A stretch of DNA of 64,000 nt. Origin: an uncultured Porphyromonadaceae bacterium (GTDB taxonomy: Bacteria; Bacteroidota; Bacteroidia; Bacteroidales; Muribaculaceae). Below are positions 52,882-61,455 of the stretch, in pieces (position 1 is the first letter of the stretch; each line of letters begins with the position of its first letter). The translations under genes and the position numbers were made by a program. The stretch lies in the NCBI GenBank assembly GCA_902495075.1, contig CABUVO010000003.1, positions 1 to 64,000 on the forward strand, given 5' to 3'. The notes beneath the pieces were generated by a model that saw nothing but the letters and a program-made list of their open reading frames with translations, did no database searches and had not been told where the DNA came from.

Positions 52882-54951
52882 ATGAAAAAAATCCTTTCCA
52901 CATTAATGATCGCAACTATGGCATCAGCCGGTGCAAATGCCGTTGAAAACAAGAATTTCAACTATCATGTCGACAGATTCGCCGACATTGAAGTGCTTCG
53001 CTATGAAGTGCCTGAATTCAAGAATCTTACTGTCAACCAGAAGAAGATGCTCTATTATCTGTCGCAGGCTGCGCAGATGGGACGTGACATCATCTGGGAT
53101 CAGAACGGACGTTACAATCTGCAACTCCGTCAACTGTTAGAAAAAATCTATCTAAAATATGACGGCGACCGCAACTCAAAAGATTTCAAAGCTTTTGAGA
53201 AATACCTCAAGCAGGTTTGGTTTGGCAATGGCATCCACCATCATTATTCCACCGACAAATTCCGTCCTGAATTTTCGCAGGCATTCTTTGAGGAACGCGT
53301 AGGCAAACTCCATAACTGCTGTCTTCCCCTGAATCCGGGACAGACTCGCGAACAAATGATGGCAGAACTGATCCCCGTGATATTCGATCCTTCGGTAATG
53401 GCAAAGCGCGTAAACCAAGATGGCACACAGGATGTTGTGGCAACATCTGCCAACAACCTTTATGGTCCTGGCGTCACCCAGGCAGAGGTTGAGGAATTCT
53501 ACGCCAAAATGAAAAAGCCCAATGACCCCACACCAATCTCTTATGGTCTTAACGCAAGGGTGGTAAAGGAGAATGGAGAGATCAAGGAACAGAAATATAA
53601 AATAAACGGTCTTTATGGTCCGGCAATCGCAGAAATCATCTATTGGCTCGACAAAGCGAAAGGTGTGGCGGAGAATGACGCGCAGAAAGCTTACATCACA
53701 AAGCTGATCGACTATTATATCACGGGCGACCTGCGTCTCTTCGATGAATATTCCATCCTTTGGGCTGAAGACACAAAATCTGATGTTGATTTCGTAAATG
53801 GCTTTATTGAAAGTTATGGCGACCCTCTCGGCATGACCGGTTCTTGGGAATCATACGTTAATTTCAAGAATAAGAAATCGTCTGAACGCACGGAAGCGAT
53901 CTCAAGCAACGCCCAATGGTTTGAGGATCATTCTCCGGTAAATCCGAAATTCCGTAAGCCTCATGTAAAGGGTGTGTCTGCAAAAGCCATCACAGCGGCA
54001 ATGCTTGCCGGCGATGCATTCCCCTCCACAGCAATAGGTATCAACCTGCCGAACTCAAACTGGATTCGTGCTGCACACGGATCAAAATCCGTGACAATAG
54101 AAAACATCACAGAGGCATACGCCATGGCATCCCAAGGCAACGGATTCAATGAAGAATTCGTTATTGATGCTCCGACACGCAAGCTTTTAGACGATTATCT
54201 CTATGTCACAGATATGCTCCATACAGACCTTCACGAATGTCTGGGGCATGGCTCCGGACAACTTCTACCCGGTGTTGATCCCGATGCCCTGAAAGAGAAC
54301 GGTTCAACCCTCGAAGAGGCAAGAGCAGACCTCTTCGCCCTCTACTATCTTGCAGATCCGAAGCTCATTGAACTTGGTCTGCTTGATAATCCGGAGGCAT
54401 ATAAGGCTGAATATTATAAATACATGATGAATGGTCTTATGACTCAGCTCAACCGTATAGAATTGGGCAACGATGTCGAAGAGGCACATATGCGCAACCG
54501 CCAGCTGATTGCCAAATGGGTGCTGGAACATGGCAAGAAGAAGGCAAAAGGTGGCAAAGACGTGGTTGAACTGGCAAAAAAAGGTGGCAAGACCTACGTC
54601 AAGATCAACGACTACGCCAAAATGCGTGAACTTATCGGAAATCTTCTTGCAGAGATGCAGCGCATAAAGAGCGAGGGCGATTATAAGGGTGGCAACGATA
54701 TCATACAGAAATATGCAGTTAAGGTCGATCCTAAATTACACAAGGAAGTTATTCAAAGATTCTCCACACTTAACATACCTCCCTATCGCGGTTTCATCAA
54801 TCCGGTCTATACTCCTGTTACAAACAATGCTGGTGAAATCACCGACATAGAGATATCTTATCCGGAGAATTATGTTGAGCAGATGTTGCGTCTCAGCCGC
54901 GATTATTCACCTCTGACAAAAAAATCCGCTAAATCCTGTTCCGCTAAATGA
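52882..54951 (+). CDS. M49 dipeptidyl-peptidase III-like, exported
   Basis: 689 aa. Residues 1-20 are a signal peptide (MKKILSTLMIATMASAGANA). The zinc motif HECLGH lies near residue 450, followed by GSGQLLPGVD, and EEARADLFALYYL near residue 478 supplies the third ligand, in the order HExxGH then EExxA(D/E) known for M49. It removes dipeptides from the N-terminus of peptides in the periplasm or at the surface. Its stop overlaps the start of the next gene (ATGA). Confidence 0.9.
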   Translation: MKKILSTLMIATMASAGANAVENKNFNYHVDRFADIEVLRYEVPEFKNLTVNQKKMLYYLSQAAQMGRDIIWDQNGRYNLQLRQLLEKIYLKYDGDRNSKDFKAFEKYLKQVWFGNGIHHHYSTDKFRPEFSQAFFEERVGKLHNCCLPLNPGQTREQMMAELIPVIFDPSVMAKRVNQDGTQDVVATSANNLYGPGVTQAEVEEFYAKMKKPNDPTPISYGLNARVVKENGEIKEQKYKINGLYGPAIAEIIYWLDKAKGVAENDAQKAYITKLIDYYITGDLRLFDEYSILWAEDTKSDVDFVNGFIESYGDPLGMTGSWESYVNFKNKKSSERTEAISSNAQWFEDHSPVNPKFRKPHVKGVSAKAITAAMLAGDAFPSTAIGINLPNSNWIRAAHGSKSVTIENITEAYAMASQGNGFNEEFVIDAPTRKLLDDYLYVTDMLHTDLHECLGHGSGQLLPGVDPDALKENGSTLEEARADLFALYYLADPKLIELGLLDNPEAYKAEYYKYMMNGLMTQLNRIELGNDVEEAHMRNRQLIAKWVLEHGKKKAKGGKDVVELAKKGGKTYVKINDYAKMRELIGNLLAEMQRIKSEGDYKGGNDIIQKYAVKVDPKLHKEVIQRFSTLNIPPYRGFINPVYTPVTNNAGEITDIEISYPENYVEQMLRLSRDYSPLTKKSAKSCSAK

Positions 54952-55367
54952 TGGTGTCTTTGCAAGATATAAAAAAGAGTTTCTACACTTTCCGCAACGG
55001 AATAATCGCAGACACGTTGCGGAAAGCGGGAATGCCCTATAAGGTGATTTTTGGTCTCCAGATTCCACAGATTGCCGCAATCGCCCGCGAGCAGCAGCCA
55101 TCGATAGAATTGGCTGACACATTGTGGGAAGACAAGGACGTCAGGGAATCGCGGATTCTCGCCACTTATCTTTATCCACGCGAAGAAGTCACTGAAGAGA
55201 AAGCATTGGAGCTGCTTCGCTCGGTGGTAACCCCGGAAGAAAGCGACATGCTGGCGTTCCGTCTTCTCAAACATCTGCCGTTTGTTGCGGAACTTGCGGA
55301 TAAAATAGAAAACGATCCGCAAATCCCCGCATATGCGGTAGCCTCCCTAAAGAGACATTTATCTTAA
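54948..55367 (+). CDS. Short HEAT-like protein, DNA-alkylation-repair-like
   Basis: 139 aa, helical: MVSLQDIKKSFYTFRNGIIADTLRKAGMPYKVIFGLQIPQIAAIAREQQ, WEDKDVRESRILATYLYPREEVTEEKALELLRSV. The pattern resembles the N-terminal HEAT-like helices of AlkD-type DNA glycosylases but it is much shorter than the usual 220-240 aa and lacks the late half. It may be a truncated relative or a separate small family. It overlaps the M49 gene by 4 nt and is followed by a terminator. Confidence 0.4.
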   Translation: MMVSLQDIKKSFYTFRNGIIADTLRKAGMPYKVIFGLQIPQIAAIAREQQPSIELADTLWEDKDVRESRILATYLYPREEVTEEKALELLRSVVTPEESDMLAFRLLKHLPFVAELADKIENDPQIPAYAVASLKRHLS

Positions 55368-55395
55368 TCAAAAACGAAACTACTACGTTATAAAT

Positions 55396-55423
55396 AATGG
55401 GACGCTCTCAGATGCGTCCCATT
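55396..55423 (+). terminator. Terminator after the M49 operon
   Basis: AATGGGACGC (55396-55405) and GCGTCCCATT (55414-55423) form a 10-bp perfect stem with an 8-nt loop, followed by TATC. It separates the upstream operon from the G3E gene. Confidence 0.7.
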
Positions 55424-55439
55424 TATCAATACATCAGCT

Positions 55440-56708
55440 ATGAAAGAAAATAATGAAATCCCGGTTCTTTTGCTTACCGGCTATCTTGGAAGCGGCAAAA
55501 CCACGCTCCTTAACCATATCCTTACAAATGAGCGAGGCATACGTTTTGCCGTAATCGTAAACGACATAGGCGAAGTAAACATAGACGCAGACCTCATCCA
55601 GAAAGGAGGAATCGTCGGGCAGGATGATTCCGGCGACCTTGTAGCCCTCCAGAACGGTTGCATCTGCTGCACACTCCGCACTGATCTTATCAAACAGATT
55701 TCCGACCTCATTGAATGCGCCCGTTTTGACTATATCGTGATTGAGGCAAGCGGCGTTTGTGAACCGGCTCCGATTGCTCAGACCATCTGCTCTATGGAAC
55801 AGATGATAAACCCGGCACGCACTGACATCATCCGTCCGCGACTTGACGCCATTGTTACTGTTGTTGATGCGCTACGTATGAAGAGTGAATTCGGTTGCGG
55901 CGCAAATCTCGAAAAGGAGGGTATTGACGAAGAAGACATCGAGAATCTTATAATCGAGCAGATAGAATTCTGCAATATTATCCTCCTCAATAAGATCTCT
56001 GAGGTTACAGCCGATGAGGCTGCGCATATTAAGGCTGTGATACGCGCATTGCAACCTAAAGCTAAAATCATCGAATGTGATTACTGCGACATTGATTTAA
56101 ATGAACTTATAAACACACATCTCTTTGACTTCGAAGATGTAGCGACCTCAGCCACATGGGTGAATGAGATTGAAAAGCCGGCAGAGGAACAGCTTCATGA
56201 GCATGAAGAGCATGAACATCACCATCATGAACACGAAGATGAACACGAGAATCATCATCATGACCATGAGGAACATCATCACCATCACGATCATGATCAT
56301 CATCACCATCACCATGATGGAGAGGGAGAAGCTGAAGAATATGGAATTGGGACATACGTATATTTCCGTCGTCAACCATTCAATTTCGAAAAATTCGACA
56401 GATTTGTGAACCTAAACTGGCCCGCAAATATCATACGCACAAAAGGTGTATTATACTTCAGCCATAACCGCGACATGTCGCTTCTTTTCGAACAGGCAGG
56501 CATCCAGAAGAATCTTAAAGAAGCCGGCTACTGGTACGCCACCGCTCCGGAAGAAGAATTGATGGTGATGATGGAAAGAGAACCCGGACTCCGTCGCGAC
56601 TGGGACGAAGAATACGGCGACCGCATGATCAAGCTCGTCTTCATCGGTCGTGACCTCGACCGCACTGCCCTCGCCTCCGCCCTTGACGCCTGCCTCGAAC
56701 CCCGCTAA
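55440..56708 (+). CDS. G3E-family (COG0523) metallochaperone GTPase with His-rich loop
   Basis: 422 aa. Walker A GYLGSGKT at 14-21, the metal-binding CICC at 74-77, EASGVCEPAP near residue 106, and the guanine-specificity segment LLNKISEV near residue 180. A stretch of about 45 residues (250-293) is nearly all His, Asp and Glu. A C-terminal CobW_C domain (YVYFRRQPFNFEKFDRF to GRDLDRTALASALDACL) follows. These proteins hand zinc, or another metal, to apo-enzymes using GTP. The His-rich loop suggests zinc storage or sensing. Flanked by a terminator and by a palindrome that may be shared with the next gene's promoter. Confidence 0.9.
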   Translation: MKENNEIPVLLLTGYLGSGKTTLLNHILTNERGIRFAVIVNDIGEVNIDADLIQKGGIVGQDDSGDLVALQNGCICCTLRTDLIKQISDLIECARFDYIVIEASGVCEPAPIAQTICSMEQMINPARTDIIRPRLDAIVTVVDALRMKSEFGCGANLEKEGIDEEDIENLIIEQIEFCNIILLNKISEVTADEAAHIKAVIRALQPKAKIIECDYCDIDLNELINTHLFDFEDVATSATWVNEIEKPAEEQLHEHEEHEHHHHEHEDEHENHHHDHEEHHHHHDHDHHHHHHDGEGEAEEYGIGTYVYFRRQPFNFEKFDRFVNLNWPANIIRTKGVLYFSHNRDMSLLFEQAGIQKNLKEAGYWYATAPEEELMVMMEREPGLRRDWDEEYGDRMIKLVFIGRDLDRTALASALDACLEPR

Positions 56709-56721
56709 ACAACATACGATA

Positions 56722-56776
56722 ACAACAAATCTCAACATTTTTGAGGCATTTCTCAACAAATGTTGAGATTTGTTGT
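56722..56776. promoter_or_regulatory. Nested palindrome before the TonB-type receptor gene
   Basis: ACAACAAATCTCAACATTT (56722-56740) faces AAATGTTGAGATTTGTTGT (56758-56776), 19 bp perfect. The loop contains TTGAG/CTCAA, and TCTCAACA-AA-TGTTGAGA (56751-56768) is itself a perfect palindrome. TCTCAACA thus occurs three times. The right arm overlaps the -33 region of the receptor promoter, so a repressor site is likely. It also lies right after the G3E stop (56708) and could terminate it. Confidence 0.55.
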
Positions 56777-56788
56777 CACAAAAGGTAG

Positions 56789-56796
56789 TAATTTTG
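56789..56796 (+). promoter_or_regulatory. -7 element of the receptor promoter
   Basis: TAATTTTG matches TAnnTTTG. TTTG at 56769-56772, inside the palindrome, gives a 16-nt spacer, shorter than usual. The predicted start near 56803 precedes the ATG at 56837. Confidence 0.45.
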
Positions 56797-56836
56797 TGTC
56801 ATTATAAATGGTGACATTAAAACGATAATTTTATTC

Positions 56837-58936
56837 GTGATGAAAACTATATCTACCTTTTTATTGACACTCTCCCATTTATCCATACTCTCCTGCCCTT
56901 TGCTTGCATCGGCTCAATCCGAAGCCACAGATTCCGTTTCTGCGCATGATCTCAATGAGTTTGTTATTGAGGCACCAAAAGTTATCCGCAAAGCGGATAT
57001 GGATGTTTACCATCCGTCCAAAAGTGCTGTGGAAAATGCAAAGAACGGCATGCAGCTTCTAAACCATCTTATGATTCCTTCGCTTAACGTCAGTGATGCT
57101 TTAGGCACAATTCAAGCTGCCGGTCAGTCAGTTCAGGTTCGCATCAACGGACGTGAATCCACCATCGATCAAGTGCGGGCTCTCTTGCCTGAAACTATCA
57201 AACGGGTGGAATGGATTGACAATCCGGGACTACGTTATGGAGGTGCCAACTATGTGCTGAATTTCATCGTAACGAATCCAACCATTGGTGGTTCATTTCA
57301 AGGTCAGGTGCGACCTGCCCTCAACGAAGCATGGGGATTCTATATGGCTGATGCAAAATTCAATGTCGGATATTCACAATGGGAAGTATATGGAAGCTGT
57401 AAGCTAACGGAAAACTTAAAAATTTATCGCGACTACAAAGAGACCTTTACCTATCCCAACGGCTCCTTACTCTCCCGATCAGAGACACCACGATCCGGAC
57501 GGTTAGACAACACGCTGCCTTATTACTTTGCGTCTTACAGTTACATCAAACCGGACACAACAGTCTTTATGGCTCAGTTCACCAACCAACAACATCTAAA
57601 CAACAAGACGGAATATAATGGACTTATGTCGCTAAGCAATGGCAATGATGACATTATGCTTACCGAAAGATATGGCGATAAAGGAAACTATCCCTCGCTG
57701 TCTCTTTATCTCCAACAGAATTTCGCCCGCAAACAGATGCTGGTCGTAGACTTCAATGCTTCAATGTATTTCGGTCGCTCATGGTCAGACTATATCGAGC
57801 AGCTACCGGGCACGTCAAACTACCTTAACGACATACACACGAACATCCGAGATCGAAATCAGGCTTACGCCATAGAAGCGGATTATATCAAAAACTGGAG
57901 TAATGCCCGCTTCACTGCTGGCGCTACATACACGGCAAACCGCAATCGCTCAGAGTATGAAAACTTAAACGGATTGATATTCCACCAGCGTCAGGATAAG
58001 ATTTACCTCTTTGCAGAATATTTCCACCGTTTTGGCAAATGGACCGCGACGGCTGGTATGGGCGTACAATACACCGATTTCCTTTTTAAAGAATCAAATC
58101 AGGGAAACCATTCCTGGAGTCCTCGTCCTCAGGCAACAATTACATATTCACTGAACCAAAACCATAACTTCCGTCTTAATTTTACTTCATGGCAGTCTAC
58201 ACCTACCTTGGCTGAAACAAATATTGTTCCGCAACAACTCGACGGCTTTCAATGGCGCGTCGGAAATCAGAATCTCAGAACGGCAAATTCATATATGCTT
58301 ACTTTCCGTTATGGATTCAATCTCCCGCGCGTAAGCGGTTCTTTCGGCATCAGAGCCTTCACCTCTCCGAACGCAATTACCCCTCTTCTTCTATGGGAAG
58401 ATGATCGTCTAATCACTACGTACGAAAACAGCAAAGGTCTTCAGAACTTATCGTTCTTCCTTGCCCCGCAAATCGAGATTATTCCGAACTGGCTTACGGC
58501 AAGCGGATATCTCCAATATAGAATGGAACGTATGCGTGGTGCATGCTATTCACATCATAACAATGCATGGAGCGGAAATGTCTCCATACAGCTTATGCAC
58601 TGGGGATTTATTCTCTCAGGTCAGTATATCCGTTCACAACGCGATCTATGGGGAGAGAAAATATCATGGGGAGAAGATCTCAATATCATAGATTTGAGCT
58701 ACAACTGGAAATCCTGGCAGTTCAGTGCCGGTATCATCATGCCCTTTGGCAAATACGATCAGGGAAGCATGTCACTAAGTAAATGGAACAGCAATGAGCA
58801 ACACATGCGTATTGACATGCGTATTCCATATCTTTCCATAAGCTACAACCTGCAATGGGGAAGACAGAAACGCGGCGCACAAAAAATCATTGATGCCAAT
58901 GCAAATACCGATCGTTCAACAGCCGGTGGCAGATAA
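56837..58936 (+). CDS. TonB-dependent-receptor-type outer-membrane protein (OMP_b-brl)
   Basis: 699 aa, start MMKTISTFLLTLSHLSILSCPLLASA-Q (signal peptide). A plug-like domain follows: LNEFVIEAPKVIRKADMDVYHPSKSAVENAKNGMQLLNHLMIPSL, VQVRINGRESTIDQVRALLPETIKRVEWIDNPGLRYGGANYVLNFIV (about 45-150). It lacks the N-terminal carboxypeptidase-like domain of SusC. The rest is a barrel ending SISYNLQWGRQKRGAQKIID with a short polar tail, as in the OMP_b-brl_3 group. It probably takes up a metal complex or small ligand. Its position beside a G3E zinc chaperone, behind a palindromic operator, points to metal control. Confidence 0.8.
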   Translation: MMKTISTFLLTLSHLSILSCPLLASAQSEATDSVSAHDLNEFVIEAPKVIRKADMDVYHPSKSAVENAKNGMQLLNHLMIPSLNVSDALGTIQAAGQSVQVRINGRESTIDQVRALLPETIKRVEWIDNPGLRYGGANYVLNFIVTNPTIGGSFQGQVRPALNEAWGFYMADAKFNVGYSQWEVYGSCKLTENLKIYRDYKETFTYPNGSLLSRSETPRSGRLDNTLPYYFASYSYIKPDTTVFMAQFTNQQHLNNKTEYNGLMSLSNGNDDIMLTERYGDKGNYPSLSLYLQQNFARKQMLVVDFNASMYFGRSWSDYIEQLPGTSNYLNDIHTNIRDRNQAYAIEADYIKNWSNARFTAGATYTANRNRSEYENLNGLIFHQRQDKIYLFAEYFHRFGKWTATAGMGVQYTDFLFKESNQGNHSWSPRPQATITYSLNQNHNFRLNFTSWQSTPTLAETNIVPQQLDGFQWRVGNQNLRTANSYMLTFRYGFNLPRVSGSFGIRAFTSPNAITPLLLWEDDRLITTYENSKGLQNLSFFLAPQIEIIPNWLTASGYLQYRMERMRGACYSHHNNAWSGNVSIQLMHWGFILSGQYIRSQRDLWGEKISWGEDLNIIDLSYNWKSWQFSAGIIMPFGKYDQGSMSLSKWNSNEQHMRIDMRIPYLSISYNLQWGRQKRGAQKIIDANANTDRSTAGGR

Positions 58937-58941
58937 CGTTT

Positions 58942-60312
58942 CTATTGCGACATTAGTCGATGCGTAACAAAATAGCGTGAATAAATAAGGATGCAGGTCA
59001 GGAATTCTGCCACTGGGATGGCAAGCCATAGACCTGCAACCCCAGCCACGCGGGGTAGCAGAATAAAACTTGGCACAAGAAACACCACTCCTCTAAGCAG
59101 CGTATAGACCGTTGAAACAGCCGCTTTCTCAATACTCTGGTAATAACCTATGAAGGCTATGTTCAAAGCAAAGAATATCGCACATATTGCAAACAATGGT
59201 AATCCTTTAACCGCCAATTGATATGCCCCTTCCTGCGGACTCAAAAACATAGCAACAATCCCTTTCGCTCCAAGCCACAGACACAATGTCACGGTAATAC
59301 CACATATCAATGCGGTAAAAAGAGATACGCGGAGTGCCTTACTTACACGTTTCGGCATATGCGCCCCGTAATTGAAACTGATAATCGGCTGAGCCGACTG
59401 TGCCACGGCATTGCTAATCGAGAATACAATCGGGAAAAGATAGCAGGCAATGGCATATGCTGCCACTCCATCCTCCCCAAGAAGAGATATGAACATATAA
59501 TTGCCCGTAAGCATCATCACGCTCATCGCCAGCTCAGTCAGGAATGTTGCAAAACCTATCTTTATCATGTAGCCTGTGTTACGCAGTGTCAGCAGCAAAG
59601 ATGTTACAGAACACTTAAGTCGATAGAAGCGCAATTTGTCTGAAAACCAGATGAAGTATATCAGCACCATGATTCCTCCTATGATACATGCAATAGATGT
59701 TGCTAAAGACGCACCCATCACTCCCCAACCAAGCGGGAAGACCATATACCAGTCAAGAACAATGTTGACCACTGCTGCCACAATCTGAATCGTCATGGCA
59801 TATTTCGGTGAACCGTCAAGACGGATTAGCATCATTCCGACGCATTCGATAAAGAGGAAAAACAAACCGGGCAATAGCCACAACAGATAATCCACTGCAT
59901 TTTTCTCAAGCGTTTCGCTGCAGCCGAGGGCGTAAACCACCGATTTAGGAGCTAAAACGCTAACAACACAAATAATTCCACACAGCAGCAATCCTACAAT
60001 AAATGCTTGAGTCATTATTATTCGCGCTGCCTTTTCATTGTTTTCCGACAAACGGATGCTCGCCACCACTGAAGAACCAATTCCGAACATCAATCCAATT
60101 CCGGTAGCTACCATAAATATTGGAGCCACAATATTCACGGCGGCAATACCCTCGGCTCCCACACCACGACCAACAAAAATACCGTCAATCACCGTAAGAG
60201 CCGAATTGAAAATCATCCCTATAAGTGTAGGGAAAAACAACGCCCTGAACAATGGACCTATTTTCCCGTTTGCAAAATCAAGTTTATCTCTGTTCAGATT
60301 CCTTTCTTTCAT
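58942..60312 (-). CDS. MATE-family efflux transporter
   Basis: 456 aa with 12 hydrophobic helices in two similar halves. Typical elements are FRALFFPTLIGMIFNSALTVIDGIFVGRGVGAEGIAAVNI near residue 20 and LAMSVMMLTGNYMFISLLGEDGVAAYAI near residue 262. Na+/H+-driven export of cationic drugs or metabolites is expected. A divergent AraC-family gene lies across a 316-nt spacer and probably controls it. The gene faces the receptor gene tail to tail, 5 nt apart. Confidence 0.9.
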   Translation of the reverse strand: MKERNLNRDKLDFANGKIGPLFRALFFPTLIGMIFNSALTVIDGIFVGRGVGAEGIAAVNIVAPIFMVATGIGLMFGIGSSVVASIRLSENNEKAARIIMTQAFIVGLLLCGIICVVSVLAPKSVVYALGCSETLEKNAVDYLLWLLPGLFFLFIECVGMMLIRLDGSPKYAMTIQIVAAVVNIVLDWYMVFPLGWGVMGASLATSIACIIGGIMVLIYFIWFSDKLRFYRLKCSVTSLLLTLRNTGYMIKIGFATFLTELAMSVMMLTGNYMFISLLGEDGVAAYAIACYLFPIVFSISNAVAQSAQPIISFNYGAHMPKRVSKALRVSLFTALICGITVTLCLWLGAKGIVAMFLSPQEGAYQLAVKGLPLFAICAIFFALNIAFIGYYQSIEKAAVSTVYTLLRGVVFLVPSFILLPRVAGVAGLWLAIPVAEFLTCILIYSRYFVTHRLMSQ

Positions 60313-60628
60313 AAAAGTTGTTTAATTTAAGTTTCGCAAACTTCAACTTAAAGTTTAAGAGTTTATCAGATGCGAATATGACTGAGTTTATATTTATTCC
60401 CATCAAACAAATAAACTCATAAACTGCGCACAGCGCAAATAAACTTATAAACTTCAACTTTTCATTTGCGAAAGTTGAATTGTTTAAAATAAACCGATTG
60501 CAAAAATAGATATTTTATACTGAATAATAGGGGTAATTTTCCGCATGATAATGGTATTTTTCAATACTAATATTTCCATTTTATTAAAATATTAACTAAT
60601 TTCAAAGTGTTTTTTAATATATTCGATT
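60313..60628. other. Divergent spacer between MATE and araC-like genes
   Basis: AT-rich. It holds copy 2 of the 70-nt dispersed element (60410-60479) and AAACTT/AAGTTT-rich sequence at 60320-60362 that resembles its arms. CAAAAATA at 60501-60508 is a minus-strand -7 box (TATTTTTG) but no matching -33 was found. No coding potential. Confidence 0.4.
60410..60479 (-). repeat. 70-nt dispersed element, copy 2
   Basis: Read on the minus strand it matches 34638-34707 at 59 of 70 positions. Both the CAACTTT/AAAGTTG hairpin and the TGCGC-TGT-GCGCA mini-hairpin are kept. Here it lies in the leader side of the MATE gene, not at a gene end. Confidence 0.6.
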
Positions 60629-61453
60629 ATGATATCACCTACCTATCCGAATGAGTCGAGCGGCATAACTGATTGGAAGAAAAACACCGGACGGGCAATC
60701 AGGACTAACGGATGTGTGTGTTTCCTATGCACTTCGGGGGAAGCTTCCGTATCGTTAAATCTACACAAAACCTCATTCGGCAAAGGAGATTTAGCTATCA
60801 TCACCTCCGATGTGTATTTTTCAGTAGCGGAAATTTCTGCAGATTTTTCCACTTGTTACGTCGCCTTGTCCGAAACAGTGATTGAAACGGCATACTATCG
60901 CATCACGGATGCTACCTTCTGGGAATATCTTCATCACGAACCTATCTTGAAACTGTCTTCCGAACAATTCCGGTTAATGTCAGGATGGATGGATCAAATT
61001 CATTGGATATTATCAAATATCAGCGCGACCAATCTCATGACTCTGATCAACAATAATGTCTATAATCTTTTCATCGCCATACGTACAGAACTCGATAAAA
61101 AGCTTAAAGACAAATCAAGAATATATAAAAACAGTGCCTGGGAAATTACGACACGTTTTTGGTCGCTTCTCACCAGACACTCTCACAAAGAACGTTCAGT
61201 ACATTTCTATGCCAACGCCTTAAGCATCACCCCCGACTATCTTAATAAGGTCTGTCATCGCGCATACGGAATCACACCTAAAGCATTCATCGATCAGCAA
61301 ATCATTTTGGAGATCAAGAGTTACCTTCTCGAAACAACCCTTACGGTTGCCGAAATCGCGGAACGACTGAATTTTGAAGATGCCTCATATATGTGCCGTT
61401 TCTTCCGGCGTAAAACCGGTTTGTCACCTCTTGAATTCCGCAAACAGAATTGA
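60629..61453 (+). CDS. AraC-family transcriptional regulator
   Basis: 274 aa. An N-terminal cupin-like sensing half (CVCFLCTSGEASVSLNLHKTSFGKGDLAIITSDVYFSV) and a C-terminal double HTH: SVHFYANALSITPDYLNKVCHRAYGITPKAFIDQQ and LTVAEIAERLNFEDASYMCRFFRRKTGLSPLEFRKQ. The layout is that of one-component AraC regulators responding to a small ligand. Divergent from the MATE gene, its likely target. The ligand is unknown. Confidence 0.88.
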   Translation: MISPTYPNESSGITDWKKNTGRAIRTNGCVCFLCTSGEASVSLNLHKTSFGKGDLAIITSDVYFSVAEISADFSTCYVALSETVIETAYYRITDATFWEYLHHEPILKLSSEQFRLMSGWMDQIHWILSNISATNLMTLINNNVYNLFIAIRTELDKKLKDKSRIYKNSAWEITTRFWSLLTRHSHKERSVHFYANALSITPDYLNKVCHRAYGITPKAFIDQQIILEIKSYLLETTLTVAEIAERLNFEDASYMCRFFRRKTGLSPLEFRKQN

Positions 61454-61455
61454 AA

